A DNA stretch of 64,000 nucleotides from CAZAPG01 sp964486935 (GCA_964486935.1 CAZAPG010000003.1:231922-295921); one strand, 5' to 3'. Counted from the first letter of the stretch, positions 42,974 to 52,699 are shown. The notes: generated from the sequence alone by a model not told the origin. Numbers and translations: made by a program.

Positions 42974-44554
42974 ATGAAAAATTTAAAAATTTTCAAGTAT
43001 CTTGGCGCAATTATTTTATTATCAGCTTTTTTGCTGCCGGGCAGCCTGCTAATTTTGGGCAGCCTTGGCCCCAACCCGGTTCAGGCCGCAACCAACCCCA
43101 ATGATGCCGACAAATTACTTAAACCGGTCAGTTTTCAGCAGGGCGACACTCCCCCCTGCGATTGTTCGCCAGAGTTGAGTTGTTTTCGGTTCCGCAGCAA
43201 GCAAGATGCCCAGGCTTGTTATGATTACTGTGTGGCAACTACCGGCCAGCAAAACTACCCCAAACTAGACTCTGATGGCGACAGGCGCGCCTGTGAAAGT
43301 TCGCCCAACGCCACGCCCACCCCAACACCTACCCCCCCACCCGATGCCGGCCTGGCCGTTGATACCCCGGAGCTTGCACAGACCCCCGGCGTTGAACCTA
43401 CCCAGGAGCCTACGCCAACACCTTTGCCCCCGGTGCCCGTAAACCTTGTGCGTAACGGCAACTTTGAAGCAGGCTTTTATCCGGTTCCAGAACTGGGTTT
43501 TGAACCGCCCGATACCGGGCAGGTGCCCTTTGAGTGGAACTGGTACAGAAACCAGGCCTACGGTAAATACACCATTAATAATAACCAAACCTTTGGCCTG
43601 ACCTGCCCCTTTGATACAGGCCCGGCCCCGGCACAAGAGGATGACTCGCCTTTTGGCCCCATCCCTGGCTATGTGGCTCCGCCCTCATCTAACACTCTGG
43701 CCCTGCATATGCAATCAACCGATGAGATGGACGCCCGGTTGGGTGTCTACCAAACCGTAAATGTGGTGCCGGGGCAGGATTATCGCTTTTCGATGAGCGC
43801 CACCATTCAGGTTCAGGCAGGGGCCAGAACCCTGGAGCCTCTTGGGCCGGCAGGTTTCATTCCGCAGGCCCCCAACCACACCTTTGAACTTTATTTTGAC
43901 CACACCGGCAACACCGATTGGCGGGCCATTCCCTTTCAGAAATGGACCAACGTGCCCATCCCCGAAGAAAAACTGTTTTTCAGCGTTGAGGAAACCGAAA
44001 AAGAAGGGGAATCCGCGCTGGCCGTAATTACAAACTACCAAACTATAGTTAAGGCCCGTTCCAACAAGATGACTATTTTTATTACCGGCTGGCGCAAATG
44101 GGCCAACTGGCGCACCAGTATTTTTAATATTGATTGCGTCTGGCTAACGCCGGTTGACGCTCAGGGGCGGCCGATTCTTTACGCGCAACCTGCTGCCGGC
44201 AATGCCCAACCTGCGGCCCTGTCTGAACCGGCAGCGGCAGAAGCAACGCCGTTTGAGGAGGAACCGCCCGCAGCAGCGGAAGCAGCGCCATCTGAGGAGG
44301 AGCAACCCGCCGCCGCAGAAGCGGAAGCGACCCCCGTTCAACAGGAACAAACCGCAGAAATGGCAACTCCTTCTGCAGGCGAGCAGCCCGCAGAAGAGCA
44401 ATCCCCTGAAACCCCCGCCGAGGAGAGCGCCCCTGTCATTCCCTCCAGCGGAGGAATTCTTGAAGAAAAGGGAAACGTCATTCTGATAATTGTGGCCTCG
44501 GCGATTGTAATAATTGGGTTAGTAGGCGCCGGAATCTGGAATATGCGTCGCTAA
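42974..44554 (+). CDS. Surface protein with Excalibur-like calcium-binding motif and C-terminal membrane anchor
   Basis: About 526 residues; start at the ATG at 42974 (MKNLKIFKYLG), though a GTG at 42944 is in frame. A signal peptide (LGAIILLSAFLLPGSLLILG) is followed by a Cys-rich segment CDCSPELSCFRF, then DAQACYDYCVATTG and LDSDGDRRACES, fitting the Excalibur pattern (DxDxDGxxCE) with extra cysteines. A Thr/Pro stalk leads to a large beta-type domain (NLVRNGNFEAGFYPVPELGF, about 165-400). An Ala/Glu/Pro-rich stalk and a membrane helix (VILIIVASAIVIIGLVGAGI) with RR end follow. It looks like a wall- or membrane-attached binding protein. Confidence 0.78.
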   Translation: MKNLKIFKYLGAIILLSAFLLPGSLLILGSLGPNPVQAATNPNDADKLLKPVSFQQGDTPPCDCSPELSCFRFRSKQDAQACYDYCVATTGQQNYPKLDSDGDRRACESSPNATPTPTPTPPPDAGLAVDTPELAQTPGVEPTQEPTPTPLPPVPVNLVRNGNFEAGFYPVPELGFEPPDTGQVPFEWNWYRNQAYGKYTINNNQTFGLTCPFDTGPAPAQEDDSPFGPIPGYVAPPSSNTLALHMQSTDEMDARLGVYQTVNVVPGQDYRFSMSATIQVQAGARTLEPLGPAGFIPQAPNHTFELYFDHTGNTDWRAIPFQKWTNVPIPEEKLFFSVEETEKEGESALAVITNYQTIVKARSNKMTIFITGWRKWANWRTSIFNIDCVWLTPVDAQGRPILYAQPAAGNAQPAALSEPAAAEATPFEEEPPAAAEAAPSEEEQPAAAEAEATPVQQEQTAEMATPSAGEQPAEEQSPETPAEESAPVIPSSGGILEEKGNVILIIVASAIVIIGLVGAGIWNMRR

Positions 44555-44568
44555 GATGCCAATGATAT

Positions 44569-44608
44569 AAAAAAACGGTTGGGGCTAATGTTGCCCCAAC
44601 CGTTTTTT
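44569..44608. terminator. Bidirectional terminator shared by the surface protein and nuclease genes
   Basis: A perfect stem with A- and T-runs on either side (AAAAAACGGTTGGGGC, loop, GCCCCAACCGTTTTTT) lies between the two converging genes, ending each transcript. Confidence 0.9.
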
Positions 44609-44626
44609 ATTGCATAAATTTTAGGG

Positions 44627-45499
44627 TCAGTAAGCATAGGTATCAACCAGCGCGCCCTGGGCATCTCTTAAAAAGGCGGCGTCGGAGTTGTTGTTCCAAA
44701 CACTTTGGCCAACAAAGCCCCAGTATAATTCGGTATTGCTATTGCGGCCCTGCCCGGAAAATAGCCTAAACCCGGCTCCCGGTTGAACAGTAAAATCGCC
44801 AAACGTATAAATATTGTTGGCTTCATCTTTAAGCGTATACCCCTGCATCTGTACTGCTTCATTGCCCTGATTAGCAATTTCAATCCACTCACCGTTGGGG
44901 TTTTCGCGGTCATCGCCGGGCGCGTCAGCCTGGATATGAACTATCTTTAGCGCCACATCAGAACCGGCCCACAACCCCCGACCGGCTTCGCGGGCATCTC
45001 GCTCTGCCCTCCGAAGCGCCTCTTCATATTTCACATTGGGCGGCACGGTAAAAACGTTGGCAAAACCCCGGTTGACAACCTCCCAGTTGGCCAATGTCCC
45101 ATCTACCCAAATATAGGCCAGGGTGCGGCCATATTGGTCAAACGTTTCAACATCAAACTCTAACTGAACCGCTCGACCTTCAACAAGCTGCCGGTTGGCA
45201 TCGGTTGCCTCTTTGTAATATGGCTGGTCCCGCTCCGGCGTGTTGATGCCGATGTAACGCACCCGCCGGCCATCGACCAGTTCTATAGTATCGCCATCAA
45301 CTACAGTGGCTACGGTGGCGGTTTCAAGGTTGTTGGGTTGGGATGGGCCACTATTACCGGGTGGTAACGTGGGAGGCTGGGTGGCCGGCGGAGGCACAGT
45401 GCCCGGCTCAGGTTCGGTTGTTGCTTCTGAGCAGGCCAGGGAAACAAACAAAAAAATTACAACAATTAATAACAATCTGCGTTTAAGAGTCATTGGCAT
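44627..45499 (-). CDS. Thermonuclease (SNase)-type lipoprotein with lamin-tail domain
   Basis: 290 residues. The N-terminus has a lipoprotein signal ending LACSE, so C23 would be lipidated. After a Pro/Thr linker comes an SNase nuclease domain (about 60-175): VDGDTIELVDG with metal-binding Asp, and catalytic R81, E89 (RYIGINTPER) and R125 (DQYGRTLAY). The C-terminal about 100 residues (VALKIVHIQADAPGDDRENP, GEWIEIANQG, YTLKDEANNIYTFG) are a lamin-tail (LTD) fold. An extracellular nucleic acid hydrolase is the likely role. It converges with the Excalibur-like protein gene across the shared terminator. Confidence 0.9.
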   Translation of the reverse strand: MPMTLKRRLLLIVVIFLFVSLACSEATTEPEPGTVPPPATQPPTLPPGNSGPSQPNNLETATVATVVDGDTIELVDGRRVRYIGINTPERDQPYYKEATDANRQLVEGRAVQLEFDVETFDQYGRTLAYIWVDGTLANWEVVNRGFANVFTVPPNVKYEEALRRAERDAREAGRGLWAGSDVALKIVHIQADAPGDDRENPNGEWIEIANQGNEAVQMQGYTLKDEANNIYTFGDFTVQPGAGFRLFSGQGRNSNTELYWGFVGQSVWNNNSDAAFLRDAQGALVDTYAY

Positions 45500-45701
45500 T
45501 TCAAGGGCGTCAGAACAGGGGTTCTGTTTTTATCTTGCGAAGATTTTAGCGGAATAGATAATTAGTGTCAAGATACTATCCGCTCAATTTTTCAACTTAA
45601 AACGTGGCGGTTTCAAGAAGGGTCTATTCTGCACAAATTTTCCGGGGTGAGAAACGCGCAGGGCAAGGGAAAGCTGAACTCTATTATTGAAGAAGGCAGT
45701 A

Positions 45702-45738
45702 GAAAAAATAGAAGTCGGGCGTGATGTGGCCCGACTTC
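45702..45738 (-). terminator. Rho-independent terminator after the truncated PIN gene
   Basis: Perfect 10-base stem GAAGTCGGGC/GCCCGACTTC, 8-base loop, followed on the minus strand by TATTTTTTCT. It is 31 bases beyond the PIN stop. Confidence 0.85.
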
Positions 45739-45768
45739 ATTACAAGTTTCCTTTGTCCATCCTTTTGT

Positions 45769-45996
45769 TCAAGCGGGTAAGGCCAGGGCAACAACGTCAT
45801 TCAAGTAATCCTCGATCGCTGACCGTTTGGCAGAAGATGGCAGCCGAGATGCACCGTAAAGCAACTCGTGCCACACAACAGAGGCAATCGCAATTTCAGC
45901 CTCGTGTTGTTGTAAATGCTCAAGAACGTACTCATTAGGCGCAGGGCGGAGTGGCTCAGAGACAACGTTGGTATCAAGCAGATAAATCAGGCTCAC
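45769..45996 (-). pseudogene. Truncated PIN-domain (VapC-type) toxin
   Basis: 75 residues matching only the N-terminal half of VapC-like toxins: LLDTNVVSE with the first acidic D8, and ASVVWHELLYGA with E44. Full-length members have about 130 residues and two more acidic residues in the missing half. The stop is followed closely by a good terminator, so the loss seems to be an internal deletion and not a late frameshift. The start overlaps the antitoxin stop by four bases. Without the missing acids it is probably inactive as a nuclease. Confidence 0.75.
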
Positions 45997-46271
45997 AGGG
46001 CAATCCCACGGCCGGGGGATTGATCTCGCAGACCGGTGAAGATATCGGGTTCGATACCCAAGTCCTGGAGGTTAACTCGATTACGAAAGGCGATAAAGGC
46101 TTTCCAGAAGCCGCCCTGGCTGCTTGAGAGGCGCTTGTATTCCCGGATTGAAAGCAACACGGCCACCGGCTTCCCACGACGAGTAAGTTCGATGGCTGAC
46201 TCTTGTTCAACATCGCGCACAATGGTTGTGAAATGATCGCGGGCTTCGGCAATTGAATATTGTTTGGGCAT
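45993..46271 (-). CDS. Phd/YefM-type antitoxin
   Basis: 92 residues, full length. The Phd/YefM pattern is clear: MPKQYSIAEARDHFTTIVRD, then PVAVLLSIREYKRL. This part binds DNA and represses its own promoter; the C-terminal segment should wrap the toxin. The partner downstream is a PIN fragment with a four-base overlap (a VapBC-like pair). With the toxin shortened, this gene is probably a relic or a remaining regulator. Confidence 0.88.
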   Translation of the reverse strand: MPKQYSIAEARDHFTTIVRDVEQESAIELTRRGKPVAVLLSIREYKRLSSSQGGFWKAFIAFRNRVNLQDLGIEPDIFTGLRDQSPGRGIAL

Positions 46272-46482
46272 CTCACCAACTCCTCATCAAAATGGCTATC
46301 TATATGGTCATTTTAGCAGTTCGTGACGTGACCGGCTGTCAAGATTGAAAAGCATTTTAAGTTGATCTTCCCTGCAATAGGAGTTGTTTTCTCGATACGG
46401 GAAAAAATGCAGGCGAACAATGATAAAACGTTCCCATATACGCCCCAGCTATCGTGACCATCACGGAGACCCCGTCCGTTGG

Positions 46483-47745
46483 TTATTGGCCGGGTCAATC
46501 GCAATGTCTATGATGCCGCCGGGCGGCTGGCGCAGACCATCCAGAATGAGCACCCCACCATACCCAAACCCGCCTAATCACGGCCAACCTCTGGATGCGC
46601 GAGGATGGGTTGCGAATTGACCGCCTGTTGCTGACCACTGACACTACCTTCATCCCGACCGGCTTTGGCCCGGCTGAAACCGAGCGATTTGGGGCAGGGG
46701 CGGCTCTCCCCACTGCGCCTTTGAGCCGCACCATTGTTTACACTTATGATAACCTGTATCGCTTGACCGATGCGGATTACTCCACCGGCGAAAATTACCA
46801 ATATGAATATGACCCGGTCGGGAACCGGCTCAAGCAGATTATTGATGGCGACACCACCGATTACCTGTACGACGCGGCCAACCGATTAGAATCTCTCGAT
46901 GGGCAGCCGGTTTACACCTTTGATAACAACGGCAATCTTTTAAACTCGGATGTCTTGACCAACACCTGGGACGCCGCCAACCGGCTGGTAGAGACTATCC
47001 GACAAACCGACCAGGCGACCAACCGACTAACCCCGATTTACAACGGGGTTGGGGATCGAGTGGGCCAAACCGTCGATGGCAATACCACCGACTTTGCCCT
47101 CGATGTTATTGGCTTGCCCGAAGTCATCTACACCAGCGAGGGGAACGCTTATCTCCATTTGCCGGGTGTCATCGTGGCCGAAAGTGGTTCAGGCGAAACT
47201 CAATACCTTTTGGCTGATGGATTGGGCAGTATTCGGCACGCTGTTGATGAAGATGGCTCGGTTGTGGCGTATAATGAGTTTGACCCTTACGGCAACCCCG
47301 TACAGAATGATAGTGGTCCGTATGGATTCACCGGGGAGTGGTATGAAGGGGAAATAGAATTGCTGCATCTGCGGACAAGGTGGTACTCGGTTGAAACAGG
47401 CACGTTTTTGAGCCGGGATGCGGTGGAGTCGGAGCCGCCGTATCAGTATGTCGGTGGGAATTGGGAAATATTATGATCGGCAGTGGCATCAAACTGATCC
47501 AGGGCCAACCAGACAAATGGGGCATTTTTTAACTGCGGTTGCACTTGGGTTTGATCCAGAAGGAGCTTATTATCAGGCCTATATCTTTGCTGCTGTTTTG
47601 GGCAATGTGGGTCTAGACCTTAGACCTAACCATGGGGGTCCAGTTGGGTTTTCCCCGGGTAGATTTGGACAACCTATCAATATCTCGCTTCCAGGCGTAG
47701 AGCGGCATGTTCTTGACTTAATAGTTGGGCACGAGATGGTGGGCA
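46483..47745 (+). pseudogene. Rhs/YD-repeat protein remnant with a toxin-like tail
   Basis: Broken C-terminal part of an Rhs protein. A first piece reads IGRVNRNVYDAAGRLAQTIQ (from about 46486) and ends at a TAA near 46587. After a frameshift near 46555-46570 the main part (46595-47476) continues with YD repeats such as YQYEYDPVGNRLKQI and the core LGSIRHAVDEDGSVVAYNEF. It ends YQYVGGNWEIL. In the next frame (47458 to about 47745) HFLTAVALGFDPEGAYYQAY and ERHVLDLIVGHEMVG look like a tail domain. The N-terminal thousand residues are absent. The end runs into the radical SAM remnant. Confidence 0.8.
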
Positions 47746-48812
47746 GTTATCTCCCTCTGGCCCCGCTTCCAGGATATCGATAGCTTCGGGCTGTATCTTC
47801 ACATTCCCTTCTGCCACCAGATTTGTCCCTATTGTCCGTACAACAAAGAGTTCTATGGCGCGGCCATCGCGGAACGATACACGGCAGCGATCCTTCGCGA
47901 GATTGAGCGGTATGGGGCGCTTGTCGGCAGTCGCCCGGTCACCTCGTTCTACATCGGTGGGGGCACCCCGACAACGATGCTCCACGCGGGCTTGGTCAGG
48001 GTTTTGGAACACATTTACTGTACTTTTAACGTGCAGTGCAGCATCTATATGGAAAGTCATCCAAACGACCTGAGCGCCGCCAACCTGAATACAATTGTGT
48101 CCATGGGCGTGGAGCATTTGAGCATTGGGATCGAGGCCTTACAGGATCGCCATCTGCGGGCGCTCTGTCGGCCGTACACGGCTGCCGCGGCCAGGGGGGC
48201 ATCGAGCGGGCTGTCGGCAAGGGTTTCAAATGTGTCAATGTCGATCTGATGTTTGCCTTGCCTGACCAAACGCACCAAGAACTCAAACAAGCGGCCCAGG
48301 CGTTGGTCGAACTGGGCGTGGATCAGATTGCCGCCTATCCGCTCTTCAGCTTCTCTTACGCCAGGTGGCCGCAACTGGCGCGCCAAAATCGCTGCCGTAG
48401 CTATAACCTCTGGCAGAAACGGCGAATGCTGCGGGTTCTGGAGCAGACTCTCTACCCGGCGGGCTATGAACGGACCTCGGTGTGGGCCTTTACCAGAGCC
48501 AGCAGTCCCCGGTACTGCTCCGTCACCGCGCCTCTCTACCTGGGCTTGGGCGCTAGCGCCGGTTCCTATCTGCGCGATATTTTCTACCTCAACACCTTCA
48601 ATATCCGGGCGTATATCCGGGCCCTCTATGGGCACTATTTGAGGCCGTTAGCTTTGCTTGGGCTTTTGATAGCACAGGAAGATGAGATAACGCTTACGGA
48701 TAGCAGCGCCTACTGGCTGCATGCGCTTCAGGACCTGTTCTCCATCGACTATGTGAGCAAGCTTTGGGGCAGTTCTCAGGAGAATCCCTGGCCCGGCGAA
48801 GTGATTTTATAG
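47745..48812 (+). pseudogene. Frameshifted radical SAM enzyme, HemW/coproporphyrinogen-dehydrogenase-like
   Basis: Two frames together encode one HemW/HemN-like protein. The first (to 48249) begins DIDSFGLYLHIPFCHQICPY, with cluster cysteines in CHQICPYC, then SFYIGGGTPTTM. It goes off frame near a run of six G at 48196-48201. The second frame resumes with GIERAVGKGFKCVNVDLMFA and reaches DPGEVIL-like end at 48812. An insertion or deletion in the G-run is the simplest cause, and a sequencing error there is possible. The N-terminus joins the Rhs remnant directly. Full-length members have about 380-400 residues, so little else is missing. It may have served haem or another radical reaction. Confidence 0.8.
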
Positions 48813-48926
48813 TATAATGGGCGTAACCGGTATATTCGCGGTCACATTTGGGCCAAGATGCACATATCTTAGCCGCATCTACCCAACAACACTCCGGCGG
48901 GGGACTACCAAAACAAGGATACAACG

Positions 48927-50849
48927 ATGAAACGTTTCGGCTATCACGGCAAAATTCTGCATATCAATCTCAAGACCCAAGAGGTCTGGCTGGAAGAGCC
49001 AGATGATCGTTTCTGGCGCATCTACGGGGGCGGCGGACTGCTGGCGACGTACTATCTCTTGCGCCACTGCCCGGCGGGGCTCGATGCCTTCGATCCGGCT
49101 AATCTGTTGATTATCACCTCGAGCGTCGCCGCCGGGCAGCCCTATGCCGGTCTGGCTCGCTATACCGTCGCGGCCAAAAGTCCCCTGACCGGCGGCATCG
49201 GCGAGACCCGCTGCGAGGGTCCCTTTGGCTATGCCCTAAAGGGCAGCGGCGTCGACACCCTCATTTTTCACGAAGCTGCCGACCAGCCGACCGTGGTTGT
49301 CGTGGAAAATGGGCAAGTGACCTTTCACCCGGCCGGCGATCTGTGGGGCAAAAACGTATCCCAAACGGTCGATGGGTTGGAGGCCAGCTTTGGCTCAGAT
49401 ATCCATACCGCTGTGATTGGTCCAGCGGGTGAAAAGCTGGTCCGTTTCGCCAGTATCGTCAGCGACCGCAGCTATCAGGCCGCTCGCATGGGCATGGGCG
49501 CGGTAATGGGCAGCAAGCGGCTCAAGGCAATCGTCATCCAGGGTGACCACCACCCGCCGGTGGCCGACGAAGCGACCTGCGTAGAAATCACAGAGCGGTA
49601 TCGCCGCCAGATGCGGTCTAACGACCTGACCCGCTGGCAGCTCGACCCGCCCGGCTTCTCGGCCTGGGTTCAATTACACGGTCTTGATGCGGCCTTGTGT
49701 ACTCGCAATTATCGCGATGCCGTCTTCGAGGCGGCTGACCAGTACGAAGCCCAACGCTTCATGCCATTCTATCGTCACGACGGGGACTGTCCCGGTTGTC
49801 CCAACAACTGTGTCAAGTTCTTTACCGCCAATGATGACCGGACCTACGATCCCCGGGCCGGGGCCATTCACCAGGAAATTACCGGGACCCTCGGGCCAAA
49901 CCTGGGCACGACCGACCTGAACACCATCTTCCGGGCCAACATCTTATGTAACGAGCTGGGACTTGACCCCACTTCACTGGGGTTTACCCTGTCGATGGCG
50001 ATGGAATGTGTGGAGGCAGGGCTGCTGACCGAAGAGGCCATCGGCCTGCCGCTGCGCTTTGGCCAGGTCGAAGCTGTTATCGAGATGATCAAAAAGATTG
50101 CCGGGCGGGAAGGTTTTGGCGACGTTCTGGCCGAAGGAGCCCGCCGGGCGGCGGCCCAGATTGGCGAGCAGGCCGAACGGTATGCCCTGCACGTCAAGGG
50201 ACTGGAAATGGTTTGTTTTGAACCCCGGACCCAGACCAATCTGGCCCTGGGGTACGCCACAGCCCCCATCGGCCCGCGTTACGACATCTGCGAGCACGAC
50301 TGGGACTATGATACCGAAGTGGGCTGGGAGCACACCCTTGACAGCTCCCGGACCGTGGGTATTTTGGAAAGAATTCCAATGGATTATGTCGGGGTTAAAA
50401 AAGTGCGCAACTTTAAAGCCCTGGCCTCACTGTGGTCGGCGGCAGATGCGCTCGATTTGTGTATCTTTGCCATCGCCCCCACCCGGGTTTTAAGCCTGGC
50501 TGATATGGCCGAACTGCTGGGAGCCGTGACCGGCTGGAACACCTCGGCCTATGAGCTTATGCGCTTTGGCGAGCGCCGGCTGCACCTGATGCGGGTCTAT
50601 AACCTGCGGGAAGGGTTAACGGCGGCCGATGACGCGCTCCCTGCCCGCTTTTTCGAGGAGCCCCTTCGGATGCCCCAGGAGCGGTGGGACGGAAAGCGGC
50701 TTGACCGGGCCGAGTTTACCGCGGCGATCCGGACCTACTATCGGATGATGGGCTGGGATGACGCCGGGCGGCCGCGGTACGAAACACTGCTAGATCATCA
50801 TCTGGAGTGGGTAGTTGACGAAGGTCTTCTACTTGAAGAAGGTTCTTGA
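48927..50849 (+). CDS. Aldehyde:ferredoxin oxidoreductase (tungsten/molybdopterin family)
   Basis: 640 residues, full length. It reduces ferredoxin with electrons from an aldehyde, using a tungstopterin and one [4Fe-4S] cluster. The N-terminal domain has SPLTGGIGETRCEGPFG and RMGMGAVMGSKRLKAIV, both pterin-binding segments. The cluster ligands are C288, C291 and C295 (CPGCPNNC) with C512 (LDLCIFA). The gene stands among broken genes but has no defect visible. A TATAAT-like box lies at 48814-48819. Family members vary in substrate (acetaldehyde, glyceraldehyde-3-phosphate, aromatic aldehydes), and nothing here decides this. Confidence 0.92.
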   Translation: MKRFGYHGKILHINLKTQEVWLEEPDDRFWRIYGGGGLLATYYLLRHCPAGLDAFDPANLLIITSSVAAGQPYAGLARYTVAAKSPLTGGIGETRCEGPFGYALKGSGVDTLIFHEAADQPTVVVVENGQVTFHPAGDLWGKNVSQTVDGLEASFGSDIHTAVIGPAGEKLVRFASIVSDRSYQAARMGMGAVMGSKRLKAIVIQGDHHPPVADEATCVEITERYRRQMRSNDLTRWQLDPPGFSAWVQLHGLDAALCTRNYRDAVFEAADQYEAQRFMPFYRHDGDCPGCPNNCVKFFTANDDRTYDPRAGAIHQEITGTLGPNLGTTDLNTIFRANILCNELGLDPTSLGFTLSMAMECVEAGLLTEEAIGLPLRFGQVEAVIEMIKKIAGREGFGDVLAEGARRAAAQIGEQAERYALHVKGLEMVCFEPRTQTNLALGYATAPIGPRYDICEHDWDYDTEVGWEHTLDSSRTVGILERIPMDYVGVKKVRNFKALASLWSAADALDLCIFAIAPTRVLSLADMAELLGAVTGWNTSAYELMRFGERRLHLMRVYNLREGLTAADDALPARFFEEPLRMPQERWDGKRLDRAEFTAAIRTYYRMMGWDDAGRPRYETLLDHHLEWVVDEGLLLEEGS

Positions 50850-50851
50850 AT

Positions 50852-51145
50852 ATGCAAAATGGAGCCGCAGATATGGCTCGATCCATTATGACCGAGTTTG
50901 CCGATTTAACCGCGCTTGCGGGCGGGCAAGCTCCCAAGCGCTACCTGTAGACCGACGCCTTCGCGGTCTGCAACTTCCTGGAGCTATATCGCCAGACAGG
51001 CGAAAAAGAATATCGACGGCTTGCCCTGCGCCTGGTCGAACTTGAAAAGCCCCATCGAGAAGCCGAGAGCTGGCTGGCCCACCGAGAGATCAATATGGTC
51101 ATGCTGGCTACCAGCCTGGCCCCGGATGGCTACTTGAAGCTCTAA
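50852..51145 (+). pseudogene. Remnant of a helical-toroid (six-hairpin glycosidase-like) protein
   Basis: The reading frame gives LTALAGGQAPKRYL, a TAG at 50948-50950, then TDAFAVCNFLELYRQTGEKE and EYRRLALRLVELEK, ending in EINMVMLATSLAPDGYLKL. From memory the family reads APKRYLWTDAFAV, so TAG replaces tryptophan (TGG to TAG). Only about 97 codons remain out of several hundred, so an internal deletion followed. It starts two bases after the aldehyde oxidoreductase stop, so the two may once have been co-transcribed. Confidence 0.65.
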
Positions 51146-51214
51146 TGGCTAAGCAAAGCCTTGATGGACGGAACTAACGATAATCTTCAATGCCCCCCTT
51201 ATAGATAGCTGCCA

Positions 51215-52064
51215 ATGATCAATAGTCGGGAACGATTTCGAGAAACGATGAGCTACGGTGCGCCGGACCGGGTACCCTACTTTGAGGAGGGTATCCGCAA
51301 GGACGTACTGAAAGTCTGGCGGCGGCAAGGGCTGCCGCCGGGTGCGTGTCTGGTCAGGACGGGACTACGTAGTGATGTTACGCATTCACCGGGGCTTTTT
51401 TCAGACGATGGGCGTTGAAGATTGGTCCCGCTTCCGAGAGATCATCTATCTACTTAGCGATGATCCGGCGTTTGTGCGGGAGGCGATGGTCATTCAGGGC
51501 GACTTTGCTGCCCGCCTGGCTGAAAAAATATTGGCCGAGGTCGAGGTCGATGCCGTCATTTTCAGCGAGCCAATTGGAGGGAACGACCGACCGCTGTTAT
51601 CACCCGCAATGTATGAGGAATTTGTGTTGACCAGCTATGAGCCGGTGCCTGACGTTCTGCGTCGTTATAAGGTCGAGACGATCATCTTGTGAACCTATGG
51701 GAATGTCAGGTTATTGATCCCGAGCATCTTGAAATGGGGCTTCAACTGCCTGTGGGCCTGTGAGGTCAATCTGGAGGCAATGGACTATCGTGATCTACGT
51801 CAGGAATTCGGACGTGAACTGCGTCTGATCGGGGGCATCGATCTGGACGCTCTGAGACATGACAAAGCCGCAATCCGGCGGGAGGTCGAAGAAAAAGTGC
51901 CGCCGCTGGTCACAAGCGGCGGTTATATCCCTCTGGGCGATGGGCGGGTTCGCCCGGACGTGCCTCTTGAGAACTACGTTTACTATCATAGGAATAAAAG
52001 TCACTTGAAAATCAGGATATATATCACTTATCTCATCGTCGAAACAGGCTTATACTATATATGA
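51215..52064 (+). pseudogene. Decayed uroporphyrinogen-III-decarboxylase-like (URO-D superfamily) gene
   Basis: Three pieces align to one family. Piece 1 (51215 to about 51335) is RERFRETMSYGAPDRVPYFE. Piece 2 (about 51340-51692, another frame) is GRDYVVMLRIHRGFFQTMGV followed by VDAVIFSEPIGGNDRPLLSP. Piece 3, past an in-frame TGA at 51690-51692, is LIGGIDLDALRHDKAAIRRE and GGYIPLGDGRVRPDVPLENY. The TGA likely replaced CGA (arginine). The join of pieces 1 and 2 lacks about 50-70 residues. Family members include corrinoid methyltransferases as well as haem enzymes. The last 20 residues are foreign to the family. Confidence 0.75.
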
Positions 52065-52183
52065 GTTGTATCTGAACGACCCGCGCGAAACGCCCCCGGC
52101 TCAAACCCAAATAATCTTTCCTTTGAAAAGCGCCTAATGATGGCAAACGGCTTCACGAATAAAGATTAAACGGGAGATATGCT

Positions 52184-52696
52184 ATGGAACAGACAAAAGT
52201 TTATAACCGCTTTCCAATGTGGATTGTAGTTTTAAGCAATTTTGTCGGTGTGTCCATCTACCTGATTGGCGCCTACATTTTGGCCGGTTTTGGCCTGTGG
52301 ATGGCCGGCCTCTACTTGCTTTATTGCCTTGGCCTGGAAATCCGGCTGCTGAAAGGGCATTGCGTTAATTGTTACTACTACGGCAAAGTTTGCGGCTTTG
52401 GCAAAGGTAAACTCTGCGCCTGGTTCTTCAAGCCAGGTGAGTCCAAAAAATTTGCAGAGGCCGACATCTCTTGGGCCAATATGCTGCCGGATTTGTTGGT
52501 GCTGTTGTGGCCTCTTTTTGGCGGGATAATCCTGTTGGTTCAGAATTTTACCTGGCTTGGGGTAGGCACGCTGGCCGTCCTGGTTGCGCTGGCCTTATGG
52601 GGCAACGCCATTGTCAGAGGCTCCTTTGCCTGCAAATACTGCCGGCAAAAAGAGCTGGGTTGCCCGGCGGCCCGGTTGTTTGGCGTGGAGAAGTAA
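52184..52696 (+). CDS. Small membrane protein with paired cysteine motifs
   Basis: 170 residues with four predicted membrane helices (WIVVLSNFVGVSIYLIGAYI and ADISWANMLPDLLVLLWPLF among others). Two cytoplasmic or exposed loops bear cysteines: GHCVNCYYYGKVCGFGKGKLC and CKYCRQKELGC. The pattern could bind a metal. I do not recognise a named family. It lies three bases before the helical-toroid protein gene, and the two should be co-expressed. Confidence 0.75.
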   Translation: MEQTKVYNRFPMWIVVLSNFVGVSIYLIGAYILAGFGLWMAGLYLLYCLGLEIRLLKGHCVNCYYYGKVCGFGKGKLCAWFFKPGESKKFAEADISWANMLPDLLVLLWPLFGGIILLVQNFTWLGVGTLAVLVALALWGNAIVRGSFACKYCRQKELGCPAARLFGVEK

Positions 52697-52699
52697 ACG

